Source: Bordetella genomosp. 9
Lineage (GTDB): Bacteria > Pseudomonadota > Gammaproteobacteria > Burkholderiales > Burkholderiaceae_B
Reading direction: 5' to 3'
Length of the DNA stretch: 64,000 nt
Assembly: GCF_002119725.1 (NCBI RefSeq)
Contig: NZ_CP021109.1
Span: 1,426,001 to 1,490,000 of the forward strand
Position 1 is the first letter of the stretch; every line of letters begins with the position of its first letter. The translations under genes and the position numbers were made by a program. Positions 47,661 through 56,519 of the stretch are shown in pieces. The notes beneath the pieces were generated by a model that was not told where the DNA came from, did no database searches, and worked only from the letters and a program-made list of their open reading frames with translations.

Positions 47661-48680
47661 TCAACCGACTTGAATGTTGGCCTGGTGAATGGTCTTGCTC
47701 CAACGCGCCACCTCGCTGGCCAGGTACTGCTTGAATTCCTCGGGGCCGCGCGGCTGCGCGACGAAGCCCAGCTGGCTCAGCGTCTTTTTCATCTCCGGCT
47801 GCGAGACCTGTTTTTCGATGGCCTTGCCGATGCGTTCCACCAGTTTGGGGTCGGTGCCCGCCGGGGCCATGACGCCGGTGAAATTCTCGACGACCAATTC
47901 CGGCAAGCCAGCTTCCGCCACCGTTGGCACATCGGGCAGATCCGGGCTGCGCTGCTTGGTCGTGACGGCCAGGGCCCGCAGCTGGCCGCTTTTCACGTAG
48001 GAAAGCGATTCCGGATAGTTGGAGAAGATCACATCCAGCTGTCCGCCGATCAGATCGGTCAGTGAAGGCGCGCCGCCCTTGTACGGGACGTGCAGCAGCT
48101 TGGTGCCCGTCAATTGCTGATACAGCGCCAGGGTCAGGTGCGGCGGCGTGCCGTTGCCGCTGGAGCCGGCCGACAACCCGCCGGGCTTGGCCTTGGCGGC
48201 GCGCGTCAGATCATCCAGCGTCTTGATGTCGCTCTTGGCCGGTACCACCACCATCATCGACGATGACGCCAGGCCTGCCATGGGCACCAGGTCTTTCATC
48301 AGGTCGTAGCCGGCCTTGCCCGCGAACAGGGTGGCGTTCGCCGCGTGCGACATGGTGATCGCCAGCCATGTGCAGCCATCAGGCTCGGCGCGGGCGACAT
48401 AGGCGGCGCCGATGTTGGCGCTGCCGCCCGGCTTGTTTTCGACCACGATGTTCCAGCCTTCCGCGGACGTGACGGCCTTTGCGACCTGGCGCGCGGCCAC
48501 GTCGGTCAGGCCGCCGGGCGGAAAGGGTACGACGTAGTTGATCGGTTTCGAGGGCCACTGGCCGCCTTGCGCCAGGGCCTTGGAAAGCGGCGTCAACAGG
48601 GTGAGTCCGGCTGCACCCATCGCCGCCAGGGTGGAACGGCGGCCAGCCGAAAGCGGCAGAGCCGTGGATACGCGTTTCAT
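47661..48680 (-). CDS. Tripartite tricarboxylate transporter binding protein (Bug family), possible SlcH
   Basis: 339 residues, periplasmic. Signal peptide of about 38 residues with an RR pair and a hydrophobic core ending ALAQG; mature part has the Bug hallmarks INYVVPFPPGGLTDVAAR, VENKPGGSANIGAAYVA and VPYKGGAPSLTDLIGGQLD. These proteins bind small carboxylates and hand them to a TctA/TctB-type membrane pair, which is not in the window. In this operon the ligand is probably sulfolactate or a related C3 sulfonate. ATG at 48680. Confidence 0.82.
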   Translation of the reverse strand: MKRVSTALPLSAGRRSTLAAMGAAGLTLLTPLSKALAQGGQWPSKPINYVVPFPPGGLTDVAARQVAKAVTSAEGWNIVVENKPGGSANIGAAYVARAEPDGCTWLAITMSHAANATLFAGKAGYDLMKDLVPMAGLASSSMMVVVPAKSDIKTLDDLTRAAKAKPGGLSAGSSGNGTPPHLTLALYQQLTGTKLLHVPYKGGAPSLTDLIGGQLDVIFSNYPESLSYVKSGQLRALAVTTKQRSPDLPDVPTVAEAGLPELVVENFTGVMAPAGTDPKLVERIGKAIEKQVSQPEMKKTLSQLGFVAQPRGPEEFKQYLASEVARWSKTIHQANIQVG

Positions 48681-48824
48681 GGGGTGTCTCCTCCGATTTG
48701 GGGACGCCCGCGCAAGCGGGTGTGCGCGGGCGGGCGGCGCCCGGCCATCTGCGGGCCGGTGCGCCAGGGAATGTCAGCCCCTGCGCCGGTACGTCTGAAA
48801 AAGCCGGCCTGGGGCCGAGGCGCG

Positions 48825-48852
48825 GGCGCTGCCAGCCGGAACCGGCAGCGCC
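48825..48852 (-). other. Intercistronic hairpin between suyB and the binding-protein gene
   Basis: GGCGCTGCC and GGCAGCGCC form a 9-bp perfect stem with a 10-nt loop, 14 bp after the suyB stop. A second GC stem, CCCGCGC/GCGCGGG (about 48711-48735), follows in the 186-bp spacer. No T-run; may protect the suyAB mRNA end or lower downstream expression. Confidence 0.45.
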
Positions 48853-48866
48853 AACGCCGGCGGACG

Positions 48867-50042
48867 TCAGGCGCTTTCGAACAGGCGCGTCAGCACGAAC
48901 TCGCGGTGACCCAGCGCTTCGGCGGAGGTCCAGCGGCCGTTGACCGTGGCGAGCATGCACTCCAGCAGTTTGTCGCCGGCCTGGTCCAGGTCGATCTCAC
49001 GCTGCAGCAGGCCAGAGGTGTCGACGTCGATATGCTCGGACATGGTGCGCACCGTGCGCGGGTTCGCGCAGATCTTGATGACCGGCAGGATGGGATTGCC
49101 GATCACGTTGCCCTGGCCGGTCGGAAAGAAGTGCACGACGTATCCGGAAGCGGCGCAGAGGGTGACCATTTCCGCCGCGGCCGAGGACGAATCCATGAAC
49201 CACAGGCCCGGATGGGTCGGCGTTTCGGCCTTGTCCAGTACGCCGTCCACGCGGCATTTCTTGCCGATCTTCTGGATGTTGCCCATGGCCTTTTCTTCGA
49301 TCGTCGTGAGGCCGCCGGCGATGTTCCCCTTGGTGGGCTGCGATTCGGACAGGTCGCTGGTCTTCCAGCGATCGATCATTTTTTGGTAGCGGTCGAACAT
49401 GAACATGAAGCGTTCGCGCACCGCGTCGTTGGCACAGCGTTCGGCGACGATGTGTTCGCCGCCGGTCAGTTCGGAGGTTTCGCCGAAGACGAGGGTCGTA
49501 CCGAGCGGATACAGCTTGTCGAAGGCATTGCCGACCGTGGGGTTGGCGCCGCAACCCGACGTGGTGTCCGACTCGCCGCATTTGGTCGAGACCCACAGAT
49601 CGCTGATCGGACACTCCGTGCGCTGCAGGGACGTTGCGTAATGGACGAATTCCTTGGCGGCCTTGGAGGCGCGCATGATGGTGTCCAGGTCGCCGTGCAG
49701 TTCGATCGAGAAACCGGCCACCGGCTTGCCGGTTGCGGCGATGGCGTCCACCACGCGCTTGGTCCAGCCTTCCTCGATGCCGATCACGACAACGGCGGCG
49801 ACGTTGGGATTGCAGCCGGTGCCGATCAGGGTGCGGAAATGCAGCTCCAGATCCTCGCCGAATTGCAGGCGCCCATACGGATGGGGCAGGGCCATCGTGC
49901 CCTTGATGTTATTGGCAACGGCCTCGGCGGCGGCGTTGGAGATATCGTCCACGGGCAGCACGATGACGTGGTTGCGCACGCCGACGCGGCCGTTGTCGCG
50001 GCGATACCCGCGGAAGGTGGTGGATGCGGAAATAACAGCCAT
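48867..50042 (-). CDS. suyB: (2R)-sulfolactate sulfo-lyase, large subunit (UxaA C-terminal family)
   Basis: 391 residues, the C-terminal part of the altronate/galactarate dehydratase family encoded as a separate subunit. Landmarks: [20 protein letters not shown] near the N-terminus, [40 protein letters not shown] and [19 protein letters not shown] with the iron-binding cysteines expected. SuyAB splits (R)-sulfolactate to pyruvate and sulfite. Fused UxaA (about 490 residues) would be one gene; the split form plus slcC and comC favours SuyB. ATG at 50042, 12 bp after suyA. Confidence 0.75.
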   Translation of the reverse strand: MAVISASTTFRGYRRDNGRVGVRNHVIVLPVDDISNAAAEAVANNIKGTMALPHPYGRLQFGEDLELHFRTLIGTGCNPNVAAVVVIGIEEGWTKRVVDAIAATGKPVAGFSIELHGDLDTIMRASKAAKEFVHYATSLQRTECPISDLWVSTKCGESDTTSGCGANPTVGNAFDKLYPLGTTLVFGETSELTGGEHIVAERCANDAVRERFMFMFDRYQKMIDRWKTSDLSESQPTKGNIAGGLTTIEEKAMGNIQKIGKKCRVDGVLDKAETPTHPGLWFMDSSSAAAEMVTLCAASGYVVHFFPTGQGNVIGNPILPVIKICANPRTVRTMSEHIDVDTSGLLQREIDLDQAGDKLLECMLATVNGRWTSAEALGHREFVLTRLFESA

Positions 50043-50054
50043 GGAAGTTTCCCC

Positions 50055-50336
50055 TTACCAACGCTTGGTCTTGATGTTGTGAACGTGCGCGTGCTGGCCC
50101 ACCTGGATGTCGGCCACCACCTTGCCAATGTCGACCCCGTACTTGTAGACGGTGTCGCCGACCTTCATGTCCTTGAGCGCGACCTTGTGGCCGATGGGAA
50201 TGTCCTGCTTGGCCTTGACCTGGATGACCTTGTCCTCATCCATGATCCAGGCGTTCAGATCGGTGCCCGCGGTGATGCCCTCGACGACGGCCACGGCGAC
50301 CGTGTCCTTCGCGTCGTGCAATACGGCATGAATCAT
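50055..50336 (-). CDS. suyA: (2R)-sulfolactate sulfo-lyase, small subunit (SAF domain)
   Basis: 93 residues consisting of one SAF-type domain: VAVAVVEGITAGTDLNAWIM, then DIPIGHKVALKDMKVGDTV and a final GQHAHVHNIKTKRW. It corresponds to the N-terminal domain of fused altronate dehydratases and to SuyA in sulfonate degraders. First gene of the six-gene minus-strand operon; ATG at 50336 with AGGAAGGA upstream and a well-formed promoter at 50405-50433. Confidence 0.75.
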   Translation of the reverse strand: MIHAVLHDAKDTVAVAVVEGITAGTDLNAWIMDEDKVIQVKAKQDIPIGHKVALKDMKVGDTVYKYGVDIGKVVADIQVGQHAHVHNIKTKRW

Positions 50337-50404
50337 GTCCTTCCTCCTGGTGGCGGCACGGCCGATTGCACCTTGCGCCGTGCCCGCTGTTGATCGTGCC
50401 AGCC

Positions 50405-50433
50405 ATGTTATTTTCGAATTTCATGCATGTCAA
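50405..50433 (-). promoter_or_regulatory. Sigma-70 promoter of the sulfolactate operon
   Basis: On the minus strand TTGACA (50433-50428), 17-bp spacer, TAACAT (50410-50405), about 68 bp before the suyA ATG. The perfect -35 and optimal spacing make this the clearest promoter in the window. Confidence 0.65.
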
Positions 50434-50438
50434 TCAAA

Positions 50439-50450
50439 TCATATATATGA
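50439..50450. promoter_or_regulatory. AT-rich 12-bp palindrome, candidate operator
   Basis: TCATATATATGA, a perfect palindrome ending 5 bp upstream of the -35 hexamer of the sulfolactate promoter. Placement suits an activator or a repressor. No regulator gene is adjacent. Confidence 0.45.
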
Positions 50451-50518
50451 ATTGAGGTGGCGAATTGAGGAGGCGGCGAAGGACGCATGAGGCGGCGCTT
50501 TGGGGGCAGGAAACGGGG

Positions 50519-50540
50519 CCGCGGCCTTGTGGGGCCGCGG
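50519..50540 (-). terminator. GC-rich hairpin after aroG
   Basis: CCGCGGCC, 6-nt loop, GGCCGCGG: 8-bp perfect stem, 10 bp after the aroG stop on the minus strand, followed by CCCCGTTTCC. Probable terminator with a poor T-run. Confidence 0.5.
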
Positions 50541-50549
50541 CGCACGAGC

Positions 50550-51677
50550 TCAGGGACGGCGGGCTGCGCGGCGCTGGCCGACGGCCGCGGCCAGCTGGCG
50601 CAGCACCGGCTCGGTCTGCGCCCACCCCAGGCACGCGTCGGTGATCGAAACGCCGCGCCGCAGCGGCGCGCCCGGTTTCAGGTCCTGGCGTCCTTCTTCC
50701 AGGTGGCTTTCGATCATGACCCCGGCAATGCGGCCATCGCCGCCGGCGATCTGGCGGGACAGGTCGGCGGCCACTTCCACCTGCCGGCTGTGCGACTTGT
50801 TCGAGTTCGCGTGCGAGCAGTCCACCATGACCTTTTCACGCAGGCCGGCGCGCTTCAGGATGTCGCAGCAGGCGTCGATGCTGGCGGCGTCGTAATTCGG
50901 GCCTTGTTTGCCGCCGCGCAGAATCACGTGCGTATCGTCATTGCCGCGGGTTTCGAAGATCGCGGCCATGCCCATCTTGGTCATGCCCATGAAGGCATGC
51001 TTCGCCCGCGCCGCGACGATCGCGTCGGCCGCGATCTGGACACTGCCATCGGTGCCGTTCTTGAATCCCAGCGGACAGCTCAACCCCGAAGAAAGCTGCC
51101 GATGGCTCTGGCTTTCGGTGGTCCGTGCGCCGATGGCGCCCCAGGCGATCAGATCCGCGATGTATTGCGGGCTCAGCAGGTCCAGGAATTCCGTGCCGGT
51201 CGGCAAGCCGAGTCCGGCGATGTCCAAAAGCAGTTCACGCGCGCGGCGCAGACCTTCGTTGATGCGGTAGCTGCCGTCCAGGCGCGGGTCGTTGATATAG
51301 CCCTTCCAGCCGACCGTGGTGCGCGGCTTCTCGAAATACACACGCATGACGATCAGGAGGTCTTGCCGGAATTCATCGGCGGCCGCCTTTAGCAGGCGGG
51401 CGTAATCCATGGCCTGATCGTGGTCGTGGATGGAGCAGGGGCCCACGACCGCCACCAGCCGATCGTCCCGCCCGTGCAGGACGTCGGCGATGGCCGCGCG
51501 CGTGCCCTCCACCAGGTCTTGTATGGCCGGCGAAACCGGCAATTCATCCAGCAGAAGGGCGGGGGAAATCAGGGGGCGGACCGCGCCGATGCGCACGTCG
51601 TCGATACGTGTGGTATCCAGGGTGGAGTCGGCGCTGCCGACCTCGCGGTCGTGGTGAGGGTCGTCCAGACGGTTCAA
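50550..51677 (-). CDS. aroG: 3-deoxy-7-phosphoheptulonate (DAHP) synthase
   Basis: First step of the shikimate pathway, joining PEP and erythrose 4-phosphate. 375 residues, class I-alpha. Motifs: [53 protein letters not shown] with GFKNGT following, and [10 protein letters not shown]. The best start is TTG (complement of 51675-51677, MNRLDDPHH) because GGAGAA lies 5-10 bp before it; an in-frame TTG at 51695 would add six residues. The allosteric amino acid cannot be told from sequence alone. Confidence 0.92.
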   Translation of the reverse strand: MNRLDDPHHDREVGSADSTLDTTRIDDVRIGAVRPLISPALLLDELPVSPAIQDLVEGTRAAIADVLHGRDDRLVAVVGPCSIHDHDQAMDYARLLKAAADEFRQDLLIVMRVYFEKPRTTVGWKGYINDPRLDGSYRINEGLRRARELLLDIAGLGLPTGTEFLDLLSPQYIADLIAWGAIGARTTESQSHRQLSSGLSCPLGFKNGTDGSVQIAADAIVAARAKHAFMGMTKMGMAAIFETRGNDDTHVILRGGKQGPNYDAASIDACCDILKRAGLREKVMVDCSHANSNKSHSRQVEVAADLSRQIAGGDGRIAGVMIESHLEEGRQDLKPGAPLRRGVSITDACLGWAQTEPVLRQLAAAVGQRRAARRP

Positions 51678-51949
51678 AACGGTTCTCCAGGGCAATCCGC
51701 GATTTTATCCCTCCGGGCCTAGGGGCCGCCGTCCCTTCCACACGCTTGCTTACCGTTTATGCAGCGCGCAAAAGCGCACGGATTGTTACCTTCTGTCGTT
51801 ATAACGGTGTACATTTCTGTCCGGCCAATGCTCATCCATGTGGGCATGCCGGGAGGGGCCCGATTCATCGTTTCTTGGGGCCAAGCGTCGCAGACGCTGA
51901 GCGCCTGAAGATGCGGCGAGCCGCGGCGGCCGTTTTTCACAGGAGAGCA

Positions 51950-52693
51950 ATGATGATGGGCAAGCGTTGTCTGGCGGAGTTTTTCGGTACGTTCTGGCTG
52001 GTGTTCGGGGGATGCGGATCCGCTGTGCTGGCGGCCGCCTTTCCCGATCTCGGTATCGGTTTTGCCGGCGTGGCGCTGGCGTTTGGCCTCACGGTGGTCA
52101 CCATGGCCTACGCGGTGGGCCATATTTCCGGGGGGCATTTCAATCCTGCCGTGACGTTCGGCGTGTGGGCCGGCGGCCGCTTCGCGACCAAGGACATCGT
52201 GCCGTACGTGGTTTCCCAGGTGGCCGGGGGCCTCGCCGCTGGCGCAGTCCTGTACGTCATCGCCAGCGGGAAAACCGGCTTCGACCCGACCGCCGGCTTC
52301 GCGTCGAACGGCTATGGCGCCCATTCGCCCGGCGGGTATACGCTGGCGGCGTGCATGGTCGCGGAATTCGTCCTGACGGCTTTCTTCCTGCTCGTCATCC
52401 ATGGCGCGACCGACAAACGGGCGCCCGCCGGCTTTGCGCCGCTGGCCATCGGTCTGGCCCTGACGCTTATCCACCTTGTCAGCATCCCGGTGACGAATAC
52501 CTCCGTCAACCCGGCCCGCAGCACCGGCGTCGCGCTGTTCCAGGGTAGCTGGGCGGTGGACCAATTGTGGATGTTCTGGCTGGTGCCCATCCTGGGCGGC
52601 ATTGTCGGCGGCGTGGTGTATCGCTGCCTATCCGCGCCCGAGGCCGGCAGCCAGGACCTGGGCGCCGTCCACAAATCGGCCGCGCGCGCTTGA
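51950..52693 (+). CDS. aqpZ: Aquaporin Z
   Basis: Water channel of the MIP family in the inner membrane. 247 residues, six helices plus two half-helices. Both NPA boxes are intact: [11 protein letters not shown] and [11 protein letters not shown]. Three ATG codons occur in a row (51950, 51953, 51956) behind AGGAGA at 51941-51946; 51953 has the most usual spacing, so the true start may be one codon later. Single gene, divergent from aroG over 272 bp. Confidence 0.94.
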   Translation: MMMGKRCLAEFFGTFWLVFGGCGSAVLAAAFPDLGIGFAGVALAFGLTVVTMAYAVGHISGGHFNPAVTFGVWAGGRFATKDIVPYVVSQVAGGLAAGAVLYVIASGKTGFDPTAGFASNGYGAHSPGGYTLAACMVAEFVLTAFFLLVIHGATDKRAPAGFAPLAIGLALTLIHLVSIPVTNTSVNPARSTGVALFQGSWAVDQLWMFWLVPILGGIVGGVVYRCLSAPEAGSQDLGAVHKSAARA

Positions 52694-52781
52694 TCTGAAG
52701 ACGCTGGCGTCCCTTGGCCTGAACGCGGGCAAGGGACGCCGGGCCTTGACGATCGGCCCTGCCTGGTGTGTAACCCTGATC

Positions 52782-53255
52782 ATGGCTACCACCAGCGCGG
52801 GCATCCTGATGTATCGGCGGGCGATCGACGGTCCGCTGCTTCTTCTCGTCCATCCCGGCGGACCGTACTGGTCCAGGCGCGATGACGGTGCCTGGTCGAT
52901 TCCAAAGGGCGAGATCGGGCCTGGCGAAGAGCCCGCCGCCGCGGCGGTGCGCGAGTTCGAGGAAGAACTGGGCGTCGCCCCGCAGGGCAAGCTGTGGTCG
53001 CTGGGGCAGGTGCGGCAACGCGGCGGCAAGCTGGTCATTGCATTCGCGGTCGAGGGCGACTTCGAGCCCGCGCAACTTCGCAGCAACACCTTCGAAATGG
53101 AGTGGCCGCCCAGGAGCGGCCGCCTGCAGCGCTTCCCAGAGGTGGATCGCGCCGCATGGTTTTCGCTCTCGCAGGCCCGAGAAAAAATTCTGCCCGCCCA
53201 GGCGCCGTTGATAGAGCGCCTGTGGCACGTGCTCGTCAACGAGGATCAGCGCTGA
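52782..53255 (+). CDS. Nudix hydrolase
   Basis: 157 residues. The Nudix box reads GEIGPGEEPAAAAVREFEEE followed by LGV, matching Gx5Ex7REUxEExGU. N-terminal TSAGILMYRRAIDGPLLLLV and a substrate loop rich in aromatic residues (WSRRDDGAWSIPKGE) suggest the diadenosine-polyphosphate/NUDT2-like or RppH-like branch, but substrate is undetermined. ATG 52782 starts the fold; in-frame upstream starts overlap aqpZ. Confidence 0.88.
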   Translation: MATTSAGILMYRRAIDGPLLLLVHPGGPYWSRRDDGAWSIPKGEIGPGEEPAAAAVREFEEELGVAPQGKLWSLGQVRQRGGKLVIAFAVEGDFEPAQLRSNTFEMEWPPRSGRLQRFPEVDRAAWFSLSQAREKILPAQAPLIERLWHVLVNEDQR

Positions 53256-53321
53256 CTCGCTGTCTCGGGGCTGCTGAATCGGACATATCCTTTCCGCCCA
53301 AAGGGGCACCAAACGGCCGGT

Positions 53322-53344
53322 GGCGCACACTGACGCCTTTTTTT
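53322..53344 (+). terminator. Weak hairpin with T7 run after the Nudix gene
   Basis: GGCG, 8-nt loop, CGCC, then seven T residues. The short stem makes it weak, and it lies only 8 bp before the ribosome site of the next gene, so it may act as a leader attenuator. Confidence 0.35.
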
Positions 53345-53363
53345 GCGATTTAGGAGAGCATGA

Positions 53364-53720
53364 ATGCGCATTGGCACCGGCCGCGCCGAAACCCCCACGA
53401 TTCCGTTTCCGCAGGCTGAGCACTTCGCCGATACGGCCACGTCGAAGCGTCGACAGACACGCGCGGTGTTCTATTACGGCGCAACAGGGGCGCCGGAAAC
53501 CTCCCGCGCCGGACAGCCCCAGGATTCCAACGCGCCAGCGATATCGATGGAAAAGGCGATGGCGGCACTATCGAAACTGGGCGCGCTGTCTCAGCAGGCG
53601 CGCAAGGCCGCCGATGCATGGCAGGCGTCGCGTCGTCCTGAAGACCGCGCCCGGCTGGAGGCGTTGCTCGAGCGCGATGTCGCTGCGCTGAGAAACGTTG
53701 CTTCCAGAATGTCGGCCTGA
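53364..53720 (+). CDS. Small protein of unknown function
   Basis: 118 residues, not recognised. The first 55 residues are polar and low in structure (RIGTGRAETPTIPFPQAEHF); residues 60-115 form an amphipathic, charged helical region (MEKAMAALSKLGALSQQARK and RARLEALLERDVAALRNVAS) likely to be a coiled coil. AGGAGA lies 6 bp before the ATG at 53364; an overlapping ATG at 53360 in another frame closes after 19 codons. No signal peptide or membrane segment. Confidence 0.55.
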   Translation: MRIGTGRAETPTIPFPQAEHFADTATSKRRQTRAVFYYGATGAPETSRAGQPQDSNAPAISMEKAMAALSKLGALSQQARKAADAWQASRRPEDRARLEALLERDVAALRNVASRMSA

Positions 53721-53795
53721 CGCCGGCTGGCTGTCGATCCCACCGGTGTGTGCGTTCCCTATGCTTGGGCCGGCGGGCCGGCGGGGCGGCCGGGT

Positions 53796-54173
53796 TCAGG
53801 CCGCTTTCTTCACGGGTTCGGCGGCTTTTACGATCACATCGCGCATATGGGTATCGCCCCAGGTCTTCAGCGCGCGAATCACCGGCCCCAAGGTGCGTCC
53901 GCGTTCGGACAGGCGGTACTCAACGCGCGGGGGAACCTCGGGATAGACGGTGCGGACGATCAATTCATCGCTTTCCAGCTCCCGCAGCTGATTGGTCAGC
54001 ATGCGTTGCGTCACATTGGGCAGACGACGGCGCAGTTCGTTGAACCGCAGCACTTTCTCCAAGGACAAGTGGTAAAGAATCACGCCTTTCCACTTTCCGT
54101 CGATGACGCTGAGTGTGGCTTCGACGGCGCAGCCGGGGCTGCAGTCGAGTCGATCGTGACGGGTTCGCGGCAT
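53796..54173 (-). CDS. HxlR-family transcriptional regulator
   Basis: 125 residues, winged helix. Family features: CSPGCAVEATLSVIDGKWKG with the N-terminal cysteines, FNELRRRLPNVTQRMLTNQL as the recognition region, and VEYRLSERGRTLGPVI near the end. HxlR proteins often sense aldehydes, quinones or oxidants through a cysteine. Divergent from a quinone/alcohol oxidoreductase gene, which it probably controls through the inverted repeat at 54212-54231. ATG at 54173. Confidence 0.92.
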   Translation of the reverse strand: MPRTRHDRLDCSPGCAVEATLSVIDGKWKGVILYHLSLEKVLRFNELRRRLPNVTQRMLTNQLRELESDELIVRTVYPEVPPRVEYRLSERGRTLGPVIRALKTWGDTHMRDVIVKAAEPVKKAA

Positions 54174-54211
54174 ATATCGGCTCCAACGGGGTAGCAGGGG
54201 GGTAGTAGGGG

Positions 54212-54231
54212 TAGTATCTTTTTTGACACTA
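54212..54231. promoter_or_regulatory. Inverted repeat, candidate HxlR operator
   Basis: TAGTATC, TTTTTT, GACACTA: the arms match at six of seven positions. It lies 39 bp before the HxlR start and 106 bp before the oxidoreductase start, in the divergent spacer. Confidence 0.45.
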
Positions 54232-54336
54232 TGGGCGGTTTATGTGCGTTCTTGCACGGTGTCGTTATACGTAGCATAGTCGCTTTCATGGATGACGGCC
54301 ATCGCGCCCATCGGTACTTTTTGAAGGAGAACCTCC

Positions 54337-55350
54337 ATGAAAGCGGTTGCGTACTACAACAATCTTCCCATCGGCGACGCCAAGTCGCTGGTCGACATCG
54401 AAGTCGACAAGCCCACTCCCGGGCCGCGCGATCTGCTGGTCCAGGTGCAGGCCGTATCGGTCAACCCGGTAGACGTCAAGCTGCGCTCGGGCGCCACGCC
54501 GCCGGCCGGCCAGCCGCGTATCCTCGGCTATGACGCCGTTGGCGTCGTCGAGGCCGTGGGCGCCGGCGTCACGCTGTTCAAGCCGGGCGATGAAGTGTTC
54601 TATGCCGGCGCGATCGACCGTCCCGGCACCAACGCCCAATACCATGTGGTGGACGAACGGGTCGTCGGCGCCAAGCCGCGCAGCTTGAACGCCCAGCAGG
54701 CCGCCGCGCTCCCGCTCACGTCGCTCACGGCGTGGGAGCTGCTGTTCGGCAAGCTCGGCGTGCCTTTCGGCCGCATGATTTCCGATGACGCGATCCTTAT
54801 CGTGAACGGCGCCGGCGGCGTGGGATCCATCCTGACGCAGCTGGCGCGGCGCCTTACCGGCCTGACCGTCATCGCCACCGCCTCCCGTCCGGAAACCATC
54901 GCGTGGTCCAAGGCCATGGGCGCGCATCACGTCATCGATCATCGCCGGCCCTTGAACGAAGGCCTGAAGGAAATCGGCATCCCGCAGGTCCGGTATGTCG
55001 CGGGGCTGACCGCCACGGACAAACATCAGGCCGCCATCCTGGAAGCGCTGGCGCCGCATGGCGCGTTGGCCTTGATCGACGATCCGCAGGCCTTCGACAT
55101 CGTGCCCTTCAAGCGCAAGAGCCTGTCCGTGCACTGGGAGCTGATGTTTACGCCCACGCTCTATCAAACGCCCGACATGGTGGGGCAGCACAAAATCCTG
55201 ATGGAAGTCTCGGCGCTGGTCGATAGCGGCGTCCTGCGATCCACGCTGCAGGAAGACTACGGCCCCATCAATGCCGAAAATCTCAAGCGCGCGCACGCCG
55301 CGATCGAAAGCGGCCGCGGCATCGGCAAGATCGTCCTGAGCGGCTTCTGA
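54337..55350 (+). CDS. Zinc-binding-type alcohol dehydrogenase / quinone oxidoreductase family
   Basis: 337 residues, medium-chain reductase. N-terminal GroES-like domain (SVNPVDVKLRSGATPPAGQP, GYDAVGVVEAVGAGVTLFKP) and Rossmann domain with NGAGGVGSILTQLARR. It lacks the Cys-rich zinc sites of true alcohol dehydrogenases and fits the ZADH1/quinone-oxidoreductase branch, NADPH-dependent. Divergent HxlR neighbour suggests induction by reactive carbonyls or quinones. ATG 54337 with AAGGAGAAC upstream. Confidence 0.9.
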   Translation: MKAVAYYNNLPIGDAKSLVDIEVDKPTPGPRDLLVQVQAVSVNPVDVKLRSGATPPAGQPRILGYDAVGVVEAVGAGVTLFKPGDEVFYAGAIDRPGTNAQYHVVDERVVGAKPRSLNAQQAAALPLTSLTAWELLFGKLGVPFGRMISDDAILIVNGAGGVGSILTQLARRLTGLTVIATASRPETIAWSKAMGAHHVIDHRRPLNEGLKEIGIPQVRYVAGLTATDKHQAAILEALAPHGALALIDDPQAFDIVPFKRKSLSVHWELMFTPTLYQTPDMVGQHKILMEVSALVDSGVLRSTLQEDYGPINAENLKRAHAAIESGRGIGKIVLSGF

Positions 55351-55376
55351 GCCGTCGCCTTCACGGAGCGCACATC

Positions 55377-56519
55377 ATGAAGTTGAAGCGAACGATTCCG
55401 GCATTGGCCGCCGTCCTCTTGCTGCAATGGGGGGCTGCCGCGCATGCCGACGCCGGGCTGCGCCGCATCGAAACCGTAGCCACCTTCAACGATGCCATGC
55501 CGACCGGCGTGGCGGTCAGCGGCGGCGGCCGCATCTTCGTCAACTATCCGCGGTGGGGCGACGACGTCCCCTTCACCGTCGCGGAAATCGTCAACGGCAA
55601 GGCGGTGCCGTACCCGGACGCCGCCTTCAACAAAGCCGATCCGGATCGTCCCGTCGATACGCTGATCAGCGTGCAAAGCGTGGTGGCGGATGGCAGCGGC
55701 CGGCTTTGGATCCTCGATACCGGGGCCCCGGCGTTCAAGCCGCCGATCCGCGGCGGCGCGAAGCTGGTCGCCGTTGACCTGAACACCAACCGCATCGCGA
55801 AGATCATCGTTTTGTCCGACGATGTCGTCCTGCCGACCACCTATGTGAACGACGTCCGCTTTGACTTGAGGCAAGGGAAAGAGGGCGTGGCATACATAAC
55901 GGATTCGTCGATGAGCGGCCCCGGCGGCATCATCGTGGTGGACCTCGCCACCGGGCGCGCGTTCCGGCGGCTGAGCGGCGACCGCACCACCTCGCCGGAT
56001 CCGGATTTCCAACCGGTCATCGACGGCCAGCCGCTGATGGTTCGTCCAAAAGGCGGCAAGCCCTCGAAGTTCCGGGTGGCGAGCGACGGCATCGCGCTGT
56101 CCGCCGATGGCGGCACGCTTTACTACTCGCCGCTTTCCAGCCGTCATCTCTATGCGGTACCCACGGCGGAGCTGCGGGACCGCTCCATCAGCGACGCCCA
56201 GCTGTCGCGGCAGGTCAAGGATTTAGGTTTGAAAGGGGCGTCCGACGGGCTGGAAGCCGACGACCGGGGCCGCGTTTACGCCGGCGACTACGAAAACCAT
56301 CGCGTCCGCATGTTCGAAAACGGCCAGTGGACGACCATCGCGGAGTCCTCCGAAATCCAGTGGCCCGATACCTTCGCGACAGGCAGCGACGGGTATCTGT
56401 ATTTCACCGCCAACCAGCTGGATCGCCAGCCCAATTTCCATGAGGGCGCGGACCTGCGCCGCAAGCCCTACAAGCTGCTGCGCATTCCGATCGATGGCGG
56501 CCCGGTGTCGTTGAAGTAA
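55377..56519 (+). CDS. Secreted yellow/major-royal-jelly-type protein
   Basis: 380 residues. Signal peptide of about 25 residues (MKLKRTIPALAAVLLLQWGA...), then a six-bladed propeller of the MRJP/yellow family, related to SMP-30: VDTLISVQSVVADGSGRLWI, YVNDVRFDLRQGKEGVAYIT and LKGASDGLEADDRGRVYAGD. Periplasmic or exported. Insect relatives include dopachrome-conversion factors; bacterial ones have no assigned substrate. It starts 26 bp after the oxidoreductase and probably shares its transcript. Confidence 0.82.
   Translation: MKLKRTIPALAAVLLLQWGAAAHADAGLRRIETVATFNDAMPTGVAVSGGGRIFVNYPRWGDDVPFTVAEIVNGKAVPYPDAAFNKADPDRPVDTLISVQSVVADGSGRLWILDTGAPAFKPPIRGGAKLVAVDLNTNRIAKIIVLSDDVVLPTTYVNDVRFDLRQGKEGVAYITDSSMSGPGGIIVVDLATGRAFRRLSGDRTTSPDPDFQPVIDGQPLMVRPKGGKPSKFRVASDGIALSADGGTLYYSPLSSRHLYAVPTAELRDRSISDAQLSRQVKDLGLKGASDGLEADDRGRVYAGDYENHRVRMFENGQWTTIAESSEIQWPDTFATGSDGYLYFTANQLDRQPNFHEGADLRRKPYKLLRIPIDGGPVSLK

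Noticed and set aside
48867..50336. Reading the split UxaA-type genes as altronate dehydratase of the nearby mannonate module
   Set aside because: They are on a separate minus-strand operon with slcC- and comC-like genes and a binding protein, and the reductase has a sulfonate-type loop. Kept as the alternative, not the main call.
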